Positions 1 through 9,710 are shown, counted from the first letter of the stretch. The stretch is 15,216 nt of DNA from Desulfobacteraceae bacterium UBA5852 (GCA_002432195.1 DJGG01000231.1:17002-32217), one strand, 5' to 3'. Made by a program: numbers and translations. The notes: a model not told the origin generated them from the sequence alone.

Positions 1-519
1 CCAGGCCCCCACGATGGCCTCGTCCCCCGGCCGGGGGGCCATCCAGTCCAACTGCTTTAGCGCCAGCTTGATGCGGCTCTGGTACTGGAAGGAGTCGGCC
101 GACTTCTCCAGGTCCACCAGCAGCGTGGGGATGTCCGTGTAGCGCACCGCCTTCAGGCCCTTGGTCACGGGGCTCACCTGGAGCAGGGGCAGGCCCACGG
201 CGATCAGGTCCTGCACCGACGCCACCTGCACCAGGGCCACGGGCTCCTCCAATACGCCGATGGTACGTCCCGACGCCGGGTCCGTCACCGTGGTGCCCTC
301 GCGGTACACGGTGAACAGGTCCCCCTCCTGAACCCCCGAGACGTGCCCGCGGTTCAGCACGACCCCCTGGTCGGTCACCATGGCCACCCGGGCCTCGATG
401 GGCCGCAGGTCCTGAGCCACGTCCTCGGGCTGGGCGGCCGCGGCGCTGCCGGGCAGCAGGGTCACCAGCCAAACCAGATACGCCATGAGGCTGCGGGGAT
501 AGACGCCGGACCTGCGCAT
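1..519 (-). CDS. Exported FlgT C-terminal-like protein (partial, 3' end outside window)
   Basis: The 5' 173 codons of a leftward gene that runs off the left edge without a stop. The start ATG (517-519) has an AGGAGG about 10 nt upstream (529-535). The N-terminus reads MRRSGVYPRSL then a hydrophobic stretch ending GSAAAA-QPED, a clear Sec signal peptide, so the product is exported. Residues about 42-105 contain 'VVLNRGHVSGVQEGDLFTVY', then 'DPASGRTIGVLEE' and 'VALVQVASV'. This arrangement (LN-G-x-x-GV-x-x-GD-x-F-x-VY ... DP-x-(S/T)G) is what I know from the C-terminal domain of flagellar assembly protein FlgT and related periplasmic proteins. No flagellar gene is visible nearby, so a true FlgT role is not supported. 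It may be the N-terminal module of a larger periplasmic protein. Gene and export are well supported; function is uncertain. Confidence 0.8.
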   Translation of the reverse strand, partial: MRRSGVYPRSLMAYLVWLVTLLPGSAAAAQPEDVAQDLRPIEARVAMVTDQGVVLNRGHVSGVQEGDLFTVYREGTTVTDPASGRTIGVLEEPVALVQVASVQDLIAVGLPLLQVSPVTKGLKAVRYTDIPTLLVDLEKSADSFQYQSRIKLALKQLDWMAPRPGDEAIVGAW

Positions 520-540
520 GGGTGCCGAACCTCCTGTGGT

Positions 541-549
541 GGGGGGGGG
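541..549. repeat. Homopolymeric G9 (C9 on the coding strand) tract in the leader of the FlgT-like gene
   Basis: Nine consecutive G on the + strand, read as nine C in the leader of the leftward gene starting at 519. It lies 6 nt upstream of the AGGAGG ribosome site (529-535), so a change in length would alter the leader next to the Shine-Dalgarno site. Tracts of this kind can slip during replication. Slippage here is inference only. Confidence 0.6.
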
Positions 550-576
550 AAATGTGCTTGAAGTTCCGGACCAGGG

Positions 577-592
577 GGTGGAGCGCTTCACC
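577..592. promoter_or_regulatory. Imperfect 16-bp palindrome, possible operator upstream of the FlgT-like gene
   Basis: GGTGGAGCGCTTCACC is self-complementary at 14 of 16 positions, with a perfect AGCGCT centre. It lies 58-73 bp upstream of the start at 519, where a regulator site would be expected. No protein can be named, and palindromes this short also arise by chance in GC-rich DNA. The rest of the 520-757 gap holds the porin terminator and no convincing promoter boxes. Confidence 0.25.
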
Positions 593-704
593 TTAGCGTA
601 AAATGCCCGGCGGTGCCAGCCTGGATCCGCCGTCGGCCGGCCGGCAGGCCGGGCCAACCCGGGGCCCGCCGGCATCGGCGTCGGGGTGCCTCCGCCAACA
701 GCAA

Positions 705-734
705 CGGGGAGCCGCCACGGCCGGCGACTCCCCG
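705..734 (-). terminator. Hairpin terminator of the porin gene
   Basis: On the minus strand, just past the porin stop (758), the RNA can form CGGGGAG-(mismatch)-CGCC / GGCG-(mismatch)-CTCCCCG with a 6-nt loop. It is followed by TTGCTGTT, a weak U-rich tail. Position 24 nt after the stop and strong GC pairing support an intrinsic terminator; the broken U-tract lowers certainty. Confidence 0.6.
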
Positions 735-757
735 CTGCGCAATGGCTTGCCGCCGGT

Positions 758-2182
758 TCAGAACTTGTAGCGGAACCCCGTGGTCAGCCGATAGATGTCG
801 TCGGCATCGCCGTTGAAGCCGTTGGCCGCCAGGGCGTCGCCGGCATAGGCATCCAGGGCGTCGCCGGCCACCAGGTAGCCCAGGGCGACGTTCCAGGTAA
901 GCCCCTTCCAGATCTCGTAGGTGGAGTAAAAGTCGAACTCGTAGCCGATGTCCTTGTCGCCGTTCAGGGCGTCTTCCGCCAGCAGCATGTAGTTGGCGGC
1001 CACGGCGGTGCTGAACTTCTCCGTCACCTGCCAGTCGAGGCGCGCCCGGTACATCTGGAAGCCCTTGTCCAGCAGGTAGGGGGCGTCCGTCCAGGAGTTG
1101 TCGTCGGTGGTCTGCTCCTCGAAGAGCACCACGCTTCCCAGGACATCGGTGTCGATGTTGTCGTAGTTGTCGGCATCCGTGTCGTCGGGGTCGTCGTCGC
1201 CGCTGGCATACCACCAGATGAAGGTCCCCTTCCAGGCCTTGGCAAAGCGCATGCCCACATCGGCATGGAGAAAATAGGCGCGGCGGTCGAGGGTGTCGTC
1301 GGTGCCCCCGTTCAAGATGGCATCGTCGAACGCCACCTCGCCGGTCTGGTAGATGAGGTCCCACTTGGCGAAGAAGGGACCGGCGTTCAGTCCGCCGTCG
1401 AGGCCCACGAAATAATCGGTCTGGTTGTATTCCAGGCTGGCGGCCTGGAGCCCGGTGGTGAGGTCGAAGGCGTTGGCCGTGGCGTCGTTGCCCTGCTTGT
1501 AGTAGACGCCGAAGAGGCCCAGCTTGAGGTCGGCGAAACCGGGCTTCCAGGTGGCCTTGGCGAAATAGCCGTCGTCGTTGCTGGACTCGTCCAGGAAGTT
1601 TTCGGCCCGCATCCAGGCGACCTCGTAGTCCAGGAGGCTCGTGGAGCCGAAGTAGCGCGCCCCCATGGCCGTTTCTTCCCAGAGCCAGGTGTTCAGGCTG
1701 ATGGGCTGCAGGCCCACCCGCAGGCGGCTGGCATGGGTCACCAGGGGGTTCTGGAAATCGACGTAGAGCCAGCGGGTCTCGGTGTTGACCCCGTCGCCGG
1801 AAAGCCCCCCGCCCCGGGTGGTGTCGCCGTATTTCAGGGCGCCCACCTCCACCGCCCAGACCGCGTTGACCTTGCCGTCGTCGGAGGCGGCGGTCACCCA
1901 GAGGCGCGCCTTGGTCTCACCGAACTCGGCGTCCTTGTTGTCGTCGTCGGTGTTGCCCAGAAAACCCCGGGGGGGCGCCCCGCCCAGGTTCGTGGCCCCG
2001 TTGAAACTGAAATCGTTGTTCTTGGACCCCGTGGTGTAGGTGGCGATGCTGTCGAAGTTGTTGGTGGCCTCGAAGCGGTTGTTGATGTCGCCGTTGATCT
2101 TGATGTCCACGGCGACGGCCGGCGGTACCGCCACCGCGAGGATCATCAGGAAGAAGACCCAACCCCAGTGTCTGCCCTTCAT
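758..2182 (-). CDS. Outer-membrane beta-barrel porin, Asp-rich
   Basis: A 474-residue exported protein. The ATG at 2182 was chosen because AAGGAGG lies 9 nt upstream (2192-2198) and the encoded N-terminus is a signal peptide (MKGRHWGWVFFLMIL...PPAVA, about 24 residues). An open frame extends upstream to 2485 but adds a non-signal-like sequence. The mature part alternates polar and hydrophobic residues with many aromatic-bounded strands (for example 'LRVGLQPISLNTWLW', 'YFVGLDGG', 'FFAKWDLIYQTG') and ends 'TGFRYKF'. A C-terminal Phe preceded by alternating residues is the known BAM recognition signal. Acidic loops are striking, especially one Asp cluster near 1142-1215. Family knowledge: general or substrate-specific porins. 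Substrate is not readable; the Asp-rich loops would favour cations or Ca2+ binding (inference). It is transcribed as its own unit, with a probable promoter near 2456-2485 and a terminator at 705-734. Confidence 0.85.
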   Translation of the reverse strand: MKGRHWGWVFFLMILAVAVPPAVAVDIKINGDINNRFEATNNFDSIATYTTGSKNNDFSFNGATNLGGAPPRGFLGNTDDDNKDAEFGETKARLWVTAASDDGKVNAVWAVEVGALKYGDTTRGGGLSGDGVNTETRWLYVDFQNPLVTHASRLRVGLQPISLNTWLWEETAMGARYFGSTSLLDYEVAWMRAENFLDESSNDDGYFAKATWKPGFADLKLGLFGVYYKQGNDATANAFDLTTGLQAASLEYNQTDYFVGLDGGLNAGPFFAKWDLIYQTGEVAFDDAILNGGTDDTLDRRAYFLHADVGMRFAKAWKGTFIWWYASGDDDPDDTDADNYDNIDTDVLGSVVLFEEQTTDDNSWTDAPYLLDKGFQMYRARLDWQVTEKFSTAVAANYMLLAEDALNGDKDIGYEFDFYSTYEIWKGLTWNVALGYLVAGDALDAYAGDALAANGFNGDADDIYRLTTGFRYKF

Positions 2183-2198
2183 TGCATTGGCCCTCCTT

Positions 2199-2209
2199 AT
2201 CGATTGCCG
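2199..2209 (-). promoter_or_regulatory. Leader motif CGGCAATCGAT upstream of the porin (copy 1)
   Basis: CGGCAATCGAT (minus strand) ends directly before the AAGGAGG of the porin ribosome site. The same 11-mer stands at the same offset from the GAGG in front of glpD (4129-4139). This is a sequence observation; a role as a shared operator or RNA-level site is inference. Confidence 0.3.
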
Positions 2210-2435
2210 GTGGAGAGGTGCGGCGTCCGCGACCGGGGCTTCTTCGAGGGGAAGACCGGCCGCGGGTGCGCTATCGGTAATCCGCCGCGGGAGTCCGGCG
2301 GAATGCCAACCCACATGGCGGCGGCTTCCGCGGCGGCCTGAACGCACACGGGATGCGGAGCGCGATGATGAATCCTGGTGAACGTTGAACGCAGGGGGAA
2401 GGTGACACCGGCTGTCAGATGCCCGGGGGGAAGCG

Positions 2436-2454
2436 GGCGCATCCCTGATGCGCC
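2436..2454 (-). other. Stem-loop GGCGCAT-CAGGG-ATGCGCC near the 5' end of the porin leader
   Basis: A perfect 7-bp stem with a 5-nt loop. If the promoter at 2456-2485 is used, this would be at the very 5' end of the porin mRNA, where hairpins often protect against decay (inference). Its right arm overlaps an alternative longer pairing, 2452-2459 with 2471-2478 (GCCAGCGG/CCGCTGGC). The rest of the 2183-2557 intergenic stretch shows no gene. Confidence 0.4.
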
Positions 2455-2455
2455 A

Positions 2456-2485
2456 GCGGTACCAAAAAGGCCGCTGGCCTGTCAA
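2456..2485 (-). promoter_or_regulatory. Probable sigma70-type promoter for the porin
   Basis: A perfect -35 box TTGACA (minus strand, 2480-2485) is followed after 18 nt by TACCGC (2456-2461), a poor but GC-typical -10. Initiation here would give a leader of about 265 nt before the porin ATG at 2182. The -35 is the best in the window; the -10 is weak, so the exact start is uncertain. Confidence 0.45.
2464..2479 (-). terminator. Short terminator-like hairpin after glpD, inside the porin promoter spacer
   Basis: Minus strand reads AGGCC-AGC-GGCCT followed by TTTT, a 5-bp GC stem, 3-nt loop and U run, about 80 nt after the glpD stop (2558). This fits a compact intrinsic terminator. It falls exactly between the -35 and -10 of the proposed porin promoter, so one of the two readings, or both, may be functional. 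Confidence 0.45.
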
Positions 2486-2557
2486 CCGGTTTTTCCCCGC
2501 GACGCACCCCCCGTGCCGCCGGGGCTCAACCGTTGCGCCGAAACCCGGCGGGCGGCC

Positions 2558-4117
2558 TCACACCGGCAGGTAGTCCCGGGCCAGGTCCTGATAGGCACGG
2601 ACCTGGGCCTGCTGCCAGCTCCGGTCCCGCCCCAGTTCGGCCGCCATGAGGGCGGCCACCCGGGGGGCCATGTCCATGCTGGCGCGGGCGTCCAACAGCA
2701 GGGCCCGGGTGCGGCGGGCCAGGAAATCCTCCACCGTGCGCGCCATTTCACGACGCACGGCCCAGAGCACCTCGGCCTCCCGCGTGGTGAAGGCCGGGTG
2801 CAGCAGGGCGGCGGTTTCCGGCCGCTGGCGCATGAGATCGCCGATGGCCTGGGCATCCGCACCGTAGAAGGCCAGGTCGCCGAACTGGTCGGCATTGCGG
2901 TGGTAGCCATGAATGTTGAGGTCCTCGGTGACGCAGGGCCTTTCGTCGAGCTGGCCCAGCAGGATGGCCTGGTCGATGGTTTCCTCGGCCATCTTGCGAT
3001 AGGTGGTCCACTTGCCGCCGGTGACGGTGAGCAACCCGGACCGGGAGATGTGGATGGTGTGGTCCCGGGAAATGGCCGCGGTGTTCCCGCCCGCGCCAGG
3101 GCCCACCAGGGGCCGCAGGCCGGCGAACACGCTCAGCACGTCCGATTCCGTGGGATCCTTGGTGAGGTATTGGGCGGCGTGGGAGAGCAGGAATTCCACT
3201 TCCGCCGCCTGGGGCCGCGGCTCCAGGGGGGTCGCCGCCACGGGCGTGTCCGTGGTGCCCACGATGACCCGCTCGTGCCAGGGCGTGGCGAACAGCACCC
3301 GGCCGTCCTGGGTGTGGGGCACCATGATGGCCGTGCCCCCCGGAAGGAAGCTTTTGTCCAGGACGATGTGCACCCCCTGGCTGGGGGTGATCATGGGTGC
3401 CGCGGCCGGGTTGTCCATGCGCCTTACCTGGTCGGCAAACACCCCGGTGGCGTTGATCACCACCCGTCCCCGCACCTCGTAGCGGCGGCCGCTCTCCCCG
3501 TCCTCGGCGCGCACCCCCCGCACCATGTCGTCGCGCTTCACCAGCCCGGAGACCGCCGCGTAGTTGATCACCGTGGCCCCCTGGTCCACCGCCGTGCGGG
3601 CCATGTGAACCGCCAGGCGGGCATCGTCGAACTGCCCGTCGTGGTAGATCACCCCACCCCGCAACCCCTTGGTTTCGATGGTGGGGATGGCCGTCAGGGT
3701 GCTGCCCCGGGAAAGGTAGCTGGAAGCGCCGAAGCCGTGCTTGCCGGCCAGCAGGTCGTAGACCTTCAGGCCGATGCCGTAAAAGGGGCCTTCCCACCAG
3801 TCGTAATGGGGCACCACGAAGGCCAGGTTGTGCACCAGGTGGGGCGCGTTGCGTCGCAGGATGCCGCGCTCCTTGAGGGCCTCCAGCACCAGGGAGACGT
3901 TGCCCTGCTGGAGGTAGCGCACACCCCCGTGCACCAGCTTGGTGCTGCGGCTGGAGGTGCCTTTGGCAAAATCGCTCTGCTCCAGGAGCAGCGTCCGGTA
4001 ACCGCGGGATGCGGCGTCGATGGCCGTCCCCAGCCCGGTGGCTCCCCCCCCGATGACGATGATGTCCCACGGCTCGCCGTTATCCTCGAGCCGGCCCAGC
4101 ATTTCATCCCGTTGCAT
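2558..4117 (-). CDS. glpD: FAD-dependent glycerol-3-phosphate dehydrogenase
   Basis: Oxidises sn-glycerol 3-phosphate to dihydroxyacetone phosphate at the inner membrane and passes electrons to quinone. Product of 519 residues (E. coli GlpD is 501). The N-terminal Rossmann FAD motif is 'VIGGGATGLG' (21-30), followed by 'LLLEQSDFAKGTSSRSTKL' and 'VHGGVRYL' (43-69), the family signature around the flavin. Further family blocks are 'HDGQFDDARL', 'NATGVFAD', 'FAGLRPLVGPG', and 'LTVTGGKWTTYRKMAE' before the helical C-terminal domain. I chose ATG 4117 (GAGG 4 nt upstream). An in-frame TTG at 4177 has no ribosome site, and ATG 4102 is a possible alternative. The gene lies 75 nt after a thioesterase on the same strand. 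No glpK, glpF or glpR is in the window, so it could serve glycerol use or phospholipid turnover. Confidence 0.95.
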   Translation of the reverse strand: MQRDEMLGRLEDNGEPWDIIVIGGGATGLGTAIDAASRGYRTLLLEQSDFAKGTSSRSTKLVHGGVRYLQQGNVSLVLEALKERGILRRNAPHLVHNLAFVVPHYDWWEGPFYGIGLKVYDLLAGKHGFGASSYLSRGSTLTAIPTIETKGLRGGVIYHDGQFDDARLAVHMARTAVDQGATVINYAAVSGLVKRDDMVRGVRAEDGESGRRYEVRGRVVINATGVFADQVRRMDNPAAAPMITPSQGVHIVLDKSFLPGGTAIMVPHTQDGRVLFATPWHERVIVGTTDTPVAATPLEPRPQAAEVEFLLSHAAQYLTKDPTESDVLSVFAGLRPLVGPGAGGNTAAISRDHTIHISRSGLLTVTGGKWTTYRKMAEETIDQAILLGQLDERPCVTEDLNIHGYHRNADQFGDLAFYGADAQAIGDLMRQRPETAALLHPAFTTREAEVLWAVRREMARTVEDFLARRTRALLLDARASMDMAPRVAALMAAELGRDRSWQQAQVRAYQDLARDYLPV

Positions 4118-4128
4118 GTCGCCTCGCA

Positions 4129-4139
4129 ATCGATTGCCG
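4129..4139 (-). promoter_or_regulatory. Leader motif CGGCAATCGAT upstream of glpD (copy 2)
   Basis: Same 11-mer as at 2199-2209, again three bases before a GAGG and just upstream of a start codon. Here it overlaps a perfect 12-bp palindrome GCAATCGATTGC (4126-4137). The match supports ATG 4117 as the glpD start. Function unknown. Confidence 0.3.
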
Positions 4140-4192
4140 CCGCCGGTTTCCCCGCGACGGTCTCCTCCGGATAGCAACGCGGAGGCTGCCGT

Positions 4193-4660
4193 TCAAGGGG
4201 ACGGAGCGGCCTGGGCCCCGCCGCCTCCGCGGCCCTTGGACACCACGGCCAGGGTGACCATGGCCTTGGCGGTGAAACGGCGCGCGCCGCCCCCCAGGCA
4301 GAAGACCTCGCTTTCGGCCACGATCAGGCGGGAACCGGGTTTGAGCACCCGGGCCCGGCAGCGCAGCTCCTCACCCTGGGCGGCTTCCAGGAAATTGATC
4401 TTGAACTCGGCGGTGAGCACCAGCTCCCCGGCGCCGATCAGGCTGGCGGCGGCCGTGCCGGCGGAGTGGTCGGCCATGGTGGCCTGCACCCCGGCGTGCA
4501 CGAACCCGTCCTGCTGCAGGTGCCGGCGCTCGAGGCGGATCAGCGTTTCGCAGCTGCCCGGGGCCAGATCCACCAGGCACAGGCCGATGGCGCCGATAAA
4601 CGGAGCGCTGTCGTACAACCGGCGCACCTCGTCGGCGAAATGGGGATTGCGCGCTTTCAC
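4193..4660 (-). CDS. PaaI-type hotdog-fold thioesterase
   Basis: A 155-residue cytosolic protein likely to hydrolyse an acyl- or aryl-CoA thioester. GTG at 4660 was chosen because GGGAGG lies 7 nt upstream (4668-4673); the open frame continues to 4714 but with no better site. The hotdog core shows 'HLQQDGFVHAGVQATMADHSAG' region residues 47-68, corresponding to the family's HGG-x-x-x-x-x-x-D signature, with H55, G57 and D64 as the likely substrate and catalytic positions. The following strands ('LVLTAEFKINFL', 'LRCRARVLKPG', 'AKAMVTLAVV') complete the fold. Family knowledge: PaaI-like thioesterases act on phenylacetyl-, hydroxybenzoyl- or medium-chain CoA; the substrate here cannot be read. 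It is upstream of glpD with a 75-nt gap and no obvious terminator between, so probably co-transcribed. Confidence 0.85.
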   Translation of the reverse strand: MKARNPHFADEVRRLYDSAPFIGAIGLCLVDLAPGSCETLIRLERRHLQQDGFVHAGVQATMADHSAGTAAASLIGAGELVLTAEFKINFLEAAQGEELRCRARVLKPGSRLIVAESEVFCLGGGARRFTAKAMVTLAVVSKGRGGGGAQAAPSP

Positions 4661-4667
4661 GGTTCCG

Positions 4668-4673
4668 CCTCCC
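4668..4673 (-). promoter_or_regulatory. Ribosome site that fixes the GTG start of the thioesterase
   Basis: GGGAGG on the minus strand with a 7-nt spacer to GTG 4660-4658. No competing site precedes the longer in-frame start at 4714. Confidence 0.6.
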
Positions 4674-4797
4674 TGGCGCGTCCGGCCGAGCCGCCCAGCA
4701 CCTGCCCCAGGCACCGCCGGGGCCCCGGCGCCCCCCGCCTTCGAGCCCGCCGCCGCACAGGCCCACGGGGCTCACCGCCTGGCCGGCGAATCCGGCT

Positions 4798-4826
4798 TTG
4801 CGCTTATTTTGAGGTTGGTATATAGT
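4798..4826 (+). promoter_or_regulatory. Sigma70-type promoter driving the hybrid kinase
   Basis: TTGCGC (4798-4803), a 17-nt spacer and TATAGT (4821-4826, five of six matches to TATAAT), in a conspicuously AT-rich island within GC-rich DNA. It is 150 bp upstream of the kinase ATG. Between them lie two perfect palindromes, GTTTGCAAAC (4861-4870) and GGACGTCC (4872-4879), which could be operator sites (inference). Confidence 0.55.
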
Positions 4827-4847
4827 GCGCGATTTTAAACGGTCAGG
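4818..4847 (-). promoter_or_regulatory. Possible divergent promoter for thioesterase-glpD
   Basis: On the minus strand CTGACC followed after 16 nt by TATATA overlaps the rightward promoter. The thioesterase start is about 160 nt downstream. Box quality is modest, but no other AT-rich stretch lies between the two genes. The remainder of the 4661-4976 gap is GC-rich and shows nothing else. Confidence 0.35.
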
Positions 4848-4976
4848 GGGGAATTCCGCCGTTTGCAAACTGGACGTCCGAGCGTCGGCCGTCCGCCCCC
4901 TGCGATTCCCGCGCACCTTCTTCAGGATGCCAGGTGCCGGGACTCGGCACCCGGACCGCAATCTACCGGAATCGAG

Positions 4977-7979
<3,003 letters not shown>

Positions 7980-8038
7980 CGCGGGCGCGAGCGGGGCCTG
8001 CCGGGCGCTGATCCCTTGAAGCGGCCCAAACCCGGGAG

Positions 8039-8815
8039 CTATTCCGAGGTCAGCACCCGCAACACCTCCGGCAGGAGCCGGGCCGTGGTGCTGATGGCCT
8101 CGCCGGCGTGGATGGTCTCGTTGCCGCTCCAGTCGCCGAAATAGCCGCCCGCCTCCCGCAGAATCACCGGGAACGGGCCGCAATCCCAGGGCTTGACCAC
8201 CGGGTCCAGCATCAGCTCCAGCCGCCCGCTGGCCACCAGGGCGTGGCCGTAGGCGTCCGACCAGCCCACGCGGTACCAGCTGGCCTCGACAATCCGCTGC
8301 CACTCGCGGCCCCGGTCATACTGCTCGAAGCTGCCGGCGTCGGTGAAGGAGACGATGCTGCGGGCCAGCGATTCGGTTTCCAGCACCCGGCAGCGCCGGC
8401 CGTTGAGGTGGCATCCCAGGCCGCTGGCCGCCGACACCATCTCGTCCAGGGCCGGGAAATAGGCCACCCCCACCTCCACCCGTCCCGCCATCTCCAGCCC
8501 CAGGAGCACCCCGTAGAGCGGCACCCCGCGGATGAAGGATTTGGTGCCGTCGATGGGGTCGATGTACCAGCACGGGGCGCCGGGGCTGCCGGCCCCGGCG
8601 CCGAATTCCTCGCCCACGATGCGGTGGGTGGGGTAGCGCTTGCCGATGGCCGCCCGGATGAGCTCTTCGGCCCGGCGGTCCGCCACGGTGACGGGGGTGT
8701 CGTCGGCCTTGAAATCGGCCTGCACCCCGGCCTGGAAATAGCCCAGGGTCAGACGGCCGGCTTCGAAGGCCACCTGCCGGGCGAAATCGAGGTATTCGGT
8801 GAGGGGCGGCTGCAT
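8039..8815 (-). CDS. hisN: HisN-like histidinol-phosphatase of the inositol monophosphatase family
   Basis: A 258-residue Mg2+-dependent phosphatase. Metal-site motifs are all present: 'GEEFG' (68-72), 'DPIDGTKSF' (86-94, with D86, I88 and D89 as ligands) and 'WDCGPFPVILREAGG' (210-224, D211). The 'DPIDGTKSFIRGVPL' form resembles HisN histidinol-phosphatases more than CysQ ('DPLDGTKEF') or SuhB. In that role it would remove phosphate from L-histidinol phosphate in histidine synthesis. Other his genes are not in the window, so substrate assignment rests on the motif and is moderate; inositol-1-phosphate is the main alternative. The ATG at 8815 has an AGG about 8 nt upstream. It follows the DUF1287 gene after 53 nt on the same strand and converges on the kinase across a 59-bp gap with no clear hairpin. 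Confidence 0.8.
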   Translation of the reverse strand: MQPPLTEYLDFARQVAFEAGRLTLGYFQAGVQADFKADDTPVTVADRRAEELIRAAIGKRYPTHRIVGEEFGAGAGSPGAPCWYIDPIDGTKSFIRGVPLYGVLLGLEMAGRVEVGVAYFPALDEMVSAASGLGCHLNGRRCRVLETESLARSIVSFTDAGSFEQYDRGREWQRIVEASWYRVGWSDAYGHALVASGRLELMLDPVVKPWDCGPFPVILREAGGYFGDWSGNETIHAGEAISTTARLLPEVLRVLTSE

Positions 8816-8868
8816 GCGGGACCTGCTTCCTTGGGGTTGGCGGGTGGATGCCGCGGGTCCCCCCGGGC

Positions 8869-9489
8869 TCAGGGGGACAACCCGTAACGGTAGTGGCCGG
8901 TGATCTCGAACATGAACAGCATGTCCTCGAGCTGGGGCCCCCGGCCGATGTTGTGGACAATCATGGGCCGGTCGGAGCCCGGCACCCGGATTCCGGTGAC
9001 GATGCCGATGTGGGGGAGCCCCCCGGGCAGCATCCAGGTGACGATGTCCCCGGGGCCATAGTCGGATCCCACCGGGGAAACGGGCAACGCCTCACCCCGG
9101 CGCTGGAAGTACCGCTGAAGGTTCGGCACCCGGCGGTGGTCGATGTTGGCATCGGGGGCGCTTAGGCCCCAGATCTTGGGATAGGCGCCGAAGTGGGCGC
9201 GCATGTCCTCGTGGACACGCTGCTGCAGGTCCACGCCCAAAGCCCGGTAGGCCCGGATGACGAGATCCGTGCAGACCCCCACGTCGTCGGGCACATCCCC
9301 CAGGGGGTAGCCGATCACCCGATAGCTGCCGTCGTAACGTTCCGCCTGCTGGGTGCGCGCCAGGGCGGCCTGGACCAGGGTCTCCGCAGGTTCCCCGGCG
9401 CCCGCCGGACGTACATGGGGCGCGGTCCACGTCGCGATGAGAAGGGCGGCCCCCAGGCCACGCAGGATTCTGTTCGATCTCAGTTGCAT
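8869..9489 (-). CDS. Exported DUF1287 protein
   Basis: A 206-residue protein with an N-terminal signal peptide (MQLRSNRILRGLGAALLIAT...). The start ATG 9489 was preferred over an in-frame codon at 9552 because it places the Arg-rich n-region and hydrophobic core at the N-terminus; GGAA lies about 8 nt upstream. Diagnostic DUF1287 sequence is 'GVCTDLVIRAYRALGVDLQ' (71-89) followed by 'VHEDM', then 'GDIVTWMLPGGLPHIGIVT' (147-165) and 'IVHNIG' (177-182). C73, H160 and the HN at 179-180 are arranged as in NlpC/P60-like cysteine peptidases, so a cell-wall or peptide amidase role is conceivable (inference). The family has no firm function that I know. It is the first gene of a likely two-gene unit with hisN. 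Confidence 0.85.
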   Translation of the reverse strand: MQLRSNRILRGLGAALLIATWTAPHVRPAGAGEPAETLVQAALARTQQAERYDGSYRVIGYPLGDVPDDVGVCTDLVIRAYRALGVDLQQRVHEDMRAHFGAYPKIWGLSAPDANIDHRRVPNLQRYFQRRGEALPVSPVGSDYGPGDIVTWMLPGGLPHIGIVTGIRVPGSDRPMIVHNIGRGPQLEDMLFMFEITGHYRYGLSP

Positions 9490-9570
9490 GGAAGGGTTCC
9501 GTTCACGGCAGCTGTGCCCTCGTGTCGCCAGCTCGGCAGGGCAACCCAACACCTGGTCCGGCGGATGGCC

Positions 9571-9576
9571 ATTGTA
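9571..9576 (-). promoter_or_regulatory. Possible -10 box for DUF1287-hisN
   Basis: TACAAT on the minus strand (five of six to TATAAT), 82 nt upstream of the DUF1287 start. A TGGACA (minus strand, 9597-9602) lies 20 nt upstream, a longer spacer than usual, so the -35 is uncertain. Confidence 0.35.
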
Positions 9577-9681
9577 TTAGTGTACCCGGCCGGTTTTGTC
9601 CAGGCGCGGGGGATCTGCGGTGCGCCGCGATTCTCCCCGGCAGCGGGTCTGACCGTCATCCGCCCCCGGCGGCCGCCGGGG

Positions 9682-9710
9682 TTGACTTGCCCGCAACCGA
9701 TTCTTACCAA
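9682..9710 (+). promoter_or_regulatory. Possible promoter for the PRC-barrel gene
   Basis: TTGACT (9682-9687), a 17-nt spacer, then TACCAA (9705-9710). The -35 is good and the -10 weak. It would give a leader of about 230 nt. Apart from this, the -10 at 9571 and the stem-loop at 9919, the 9490-9947 divergent intergenic region shows no convincing gene. Confidence 0.3.

Noticed and set aside
605..635. Possible sigma54 promoter (TGGCAC on the minus strand) before the FlgT-like gene
   Set aside because: The GG and GC elements are separated by 9 rather than 10 bases and the -12 element is not TTGC.
686..2341. 551-codon + strand open frame opposite the porin
   Set aside because: Val/Gly-rich shadow frame; the minus strand has a signal peptide, a ribosome site and a beta-barrel pattern.
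2183..2485. Upstream extension of the porin reading frame
   Set aside because: It would bury the signal peptide 101 residues into the protein and ignore the strong AAGGAGG before ATG 2182.
2378..4174. 598-codon + strand open frame opposite glpD
   Set aside because: Shadow of a well-conserved enzyme; no recognisable domain.
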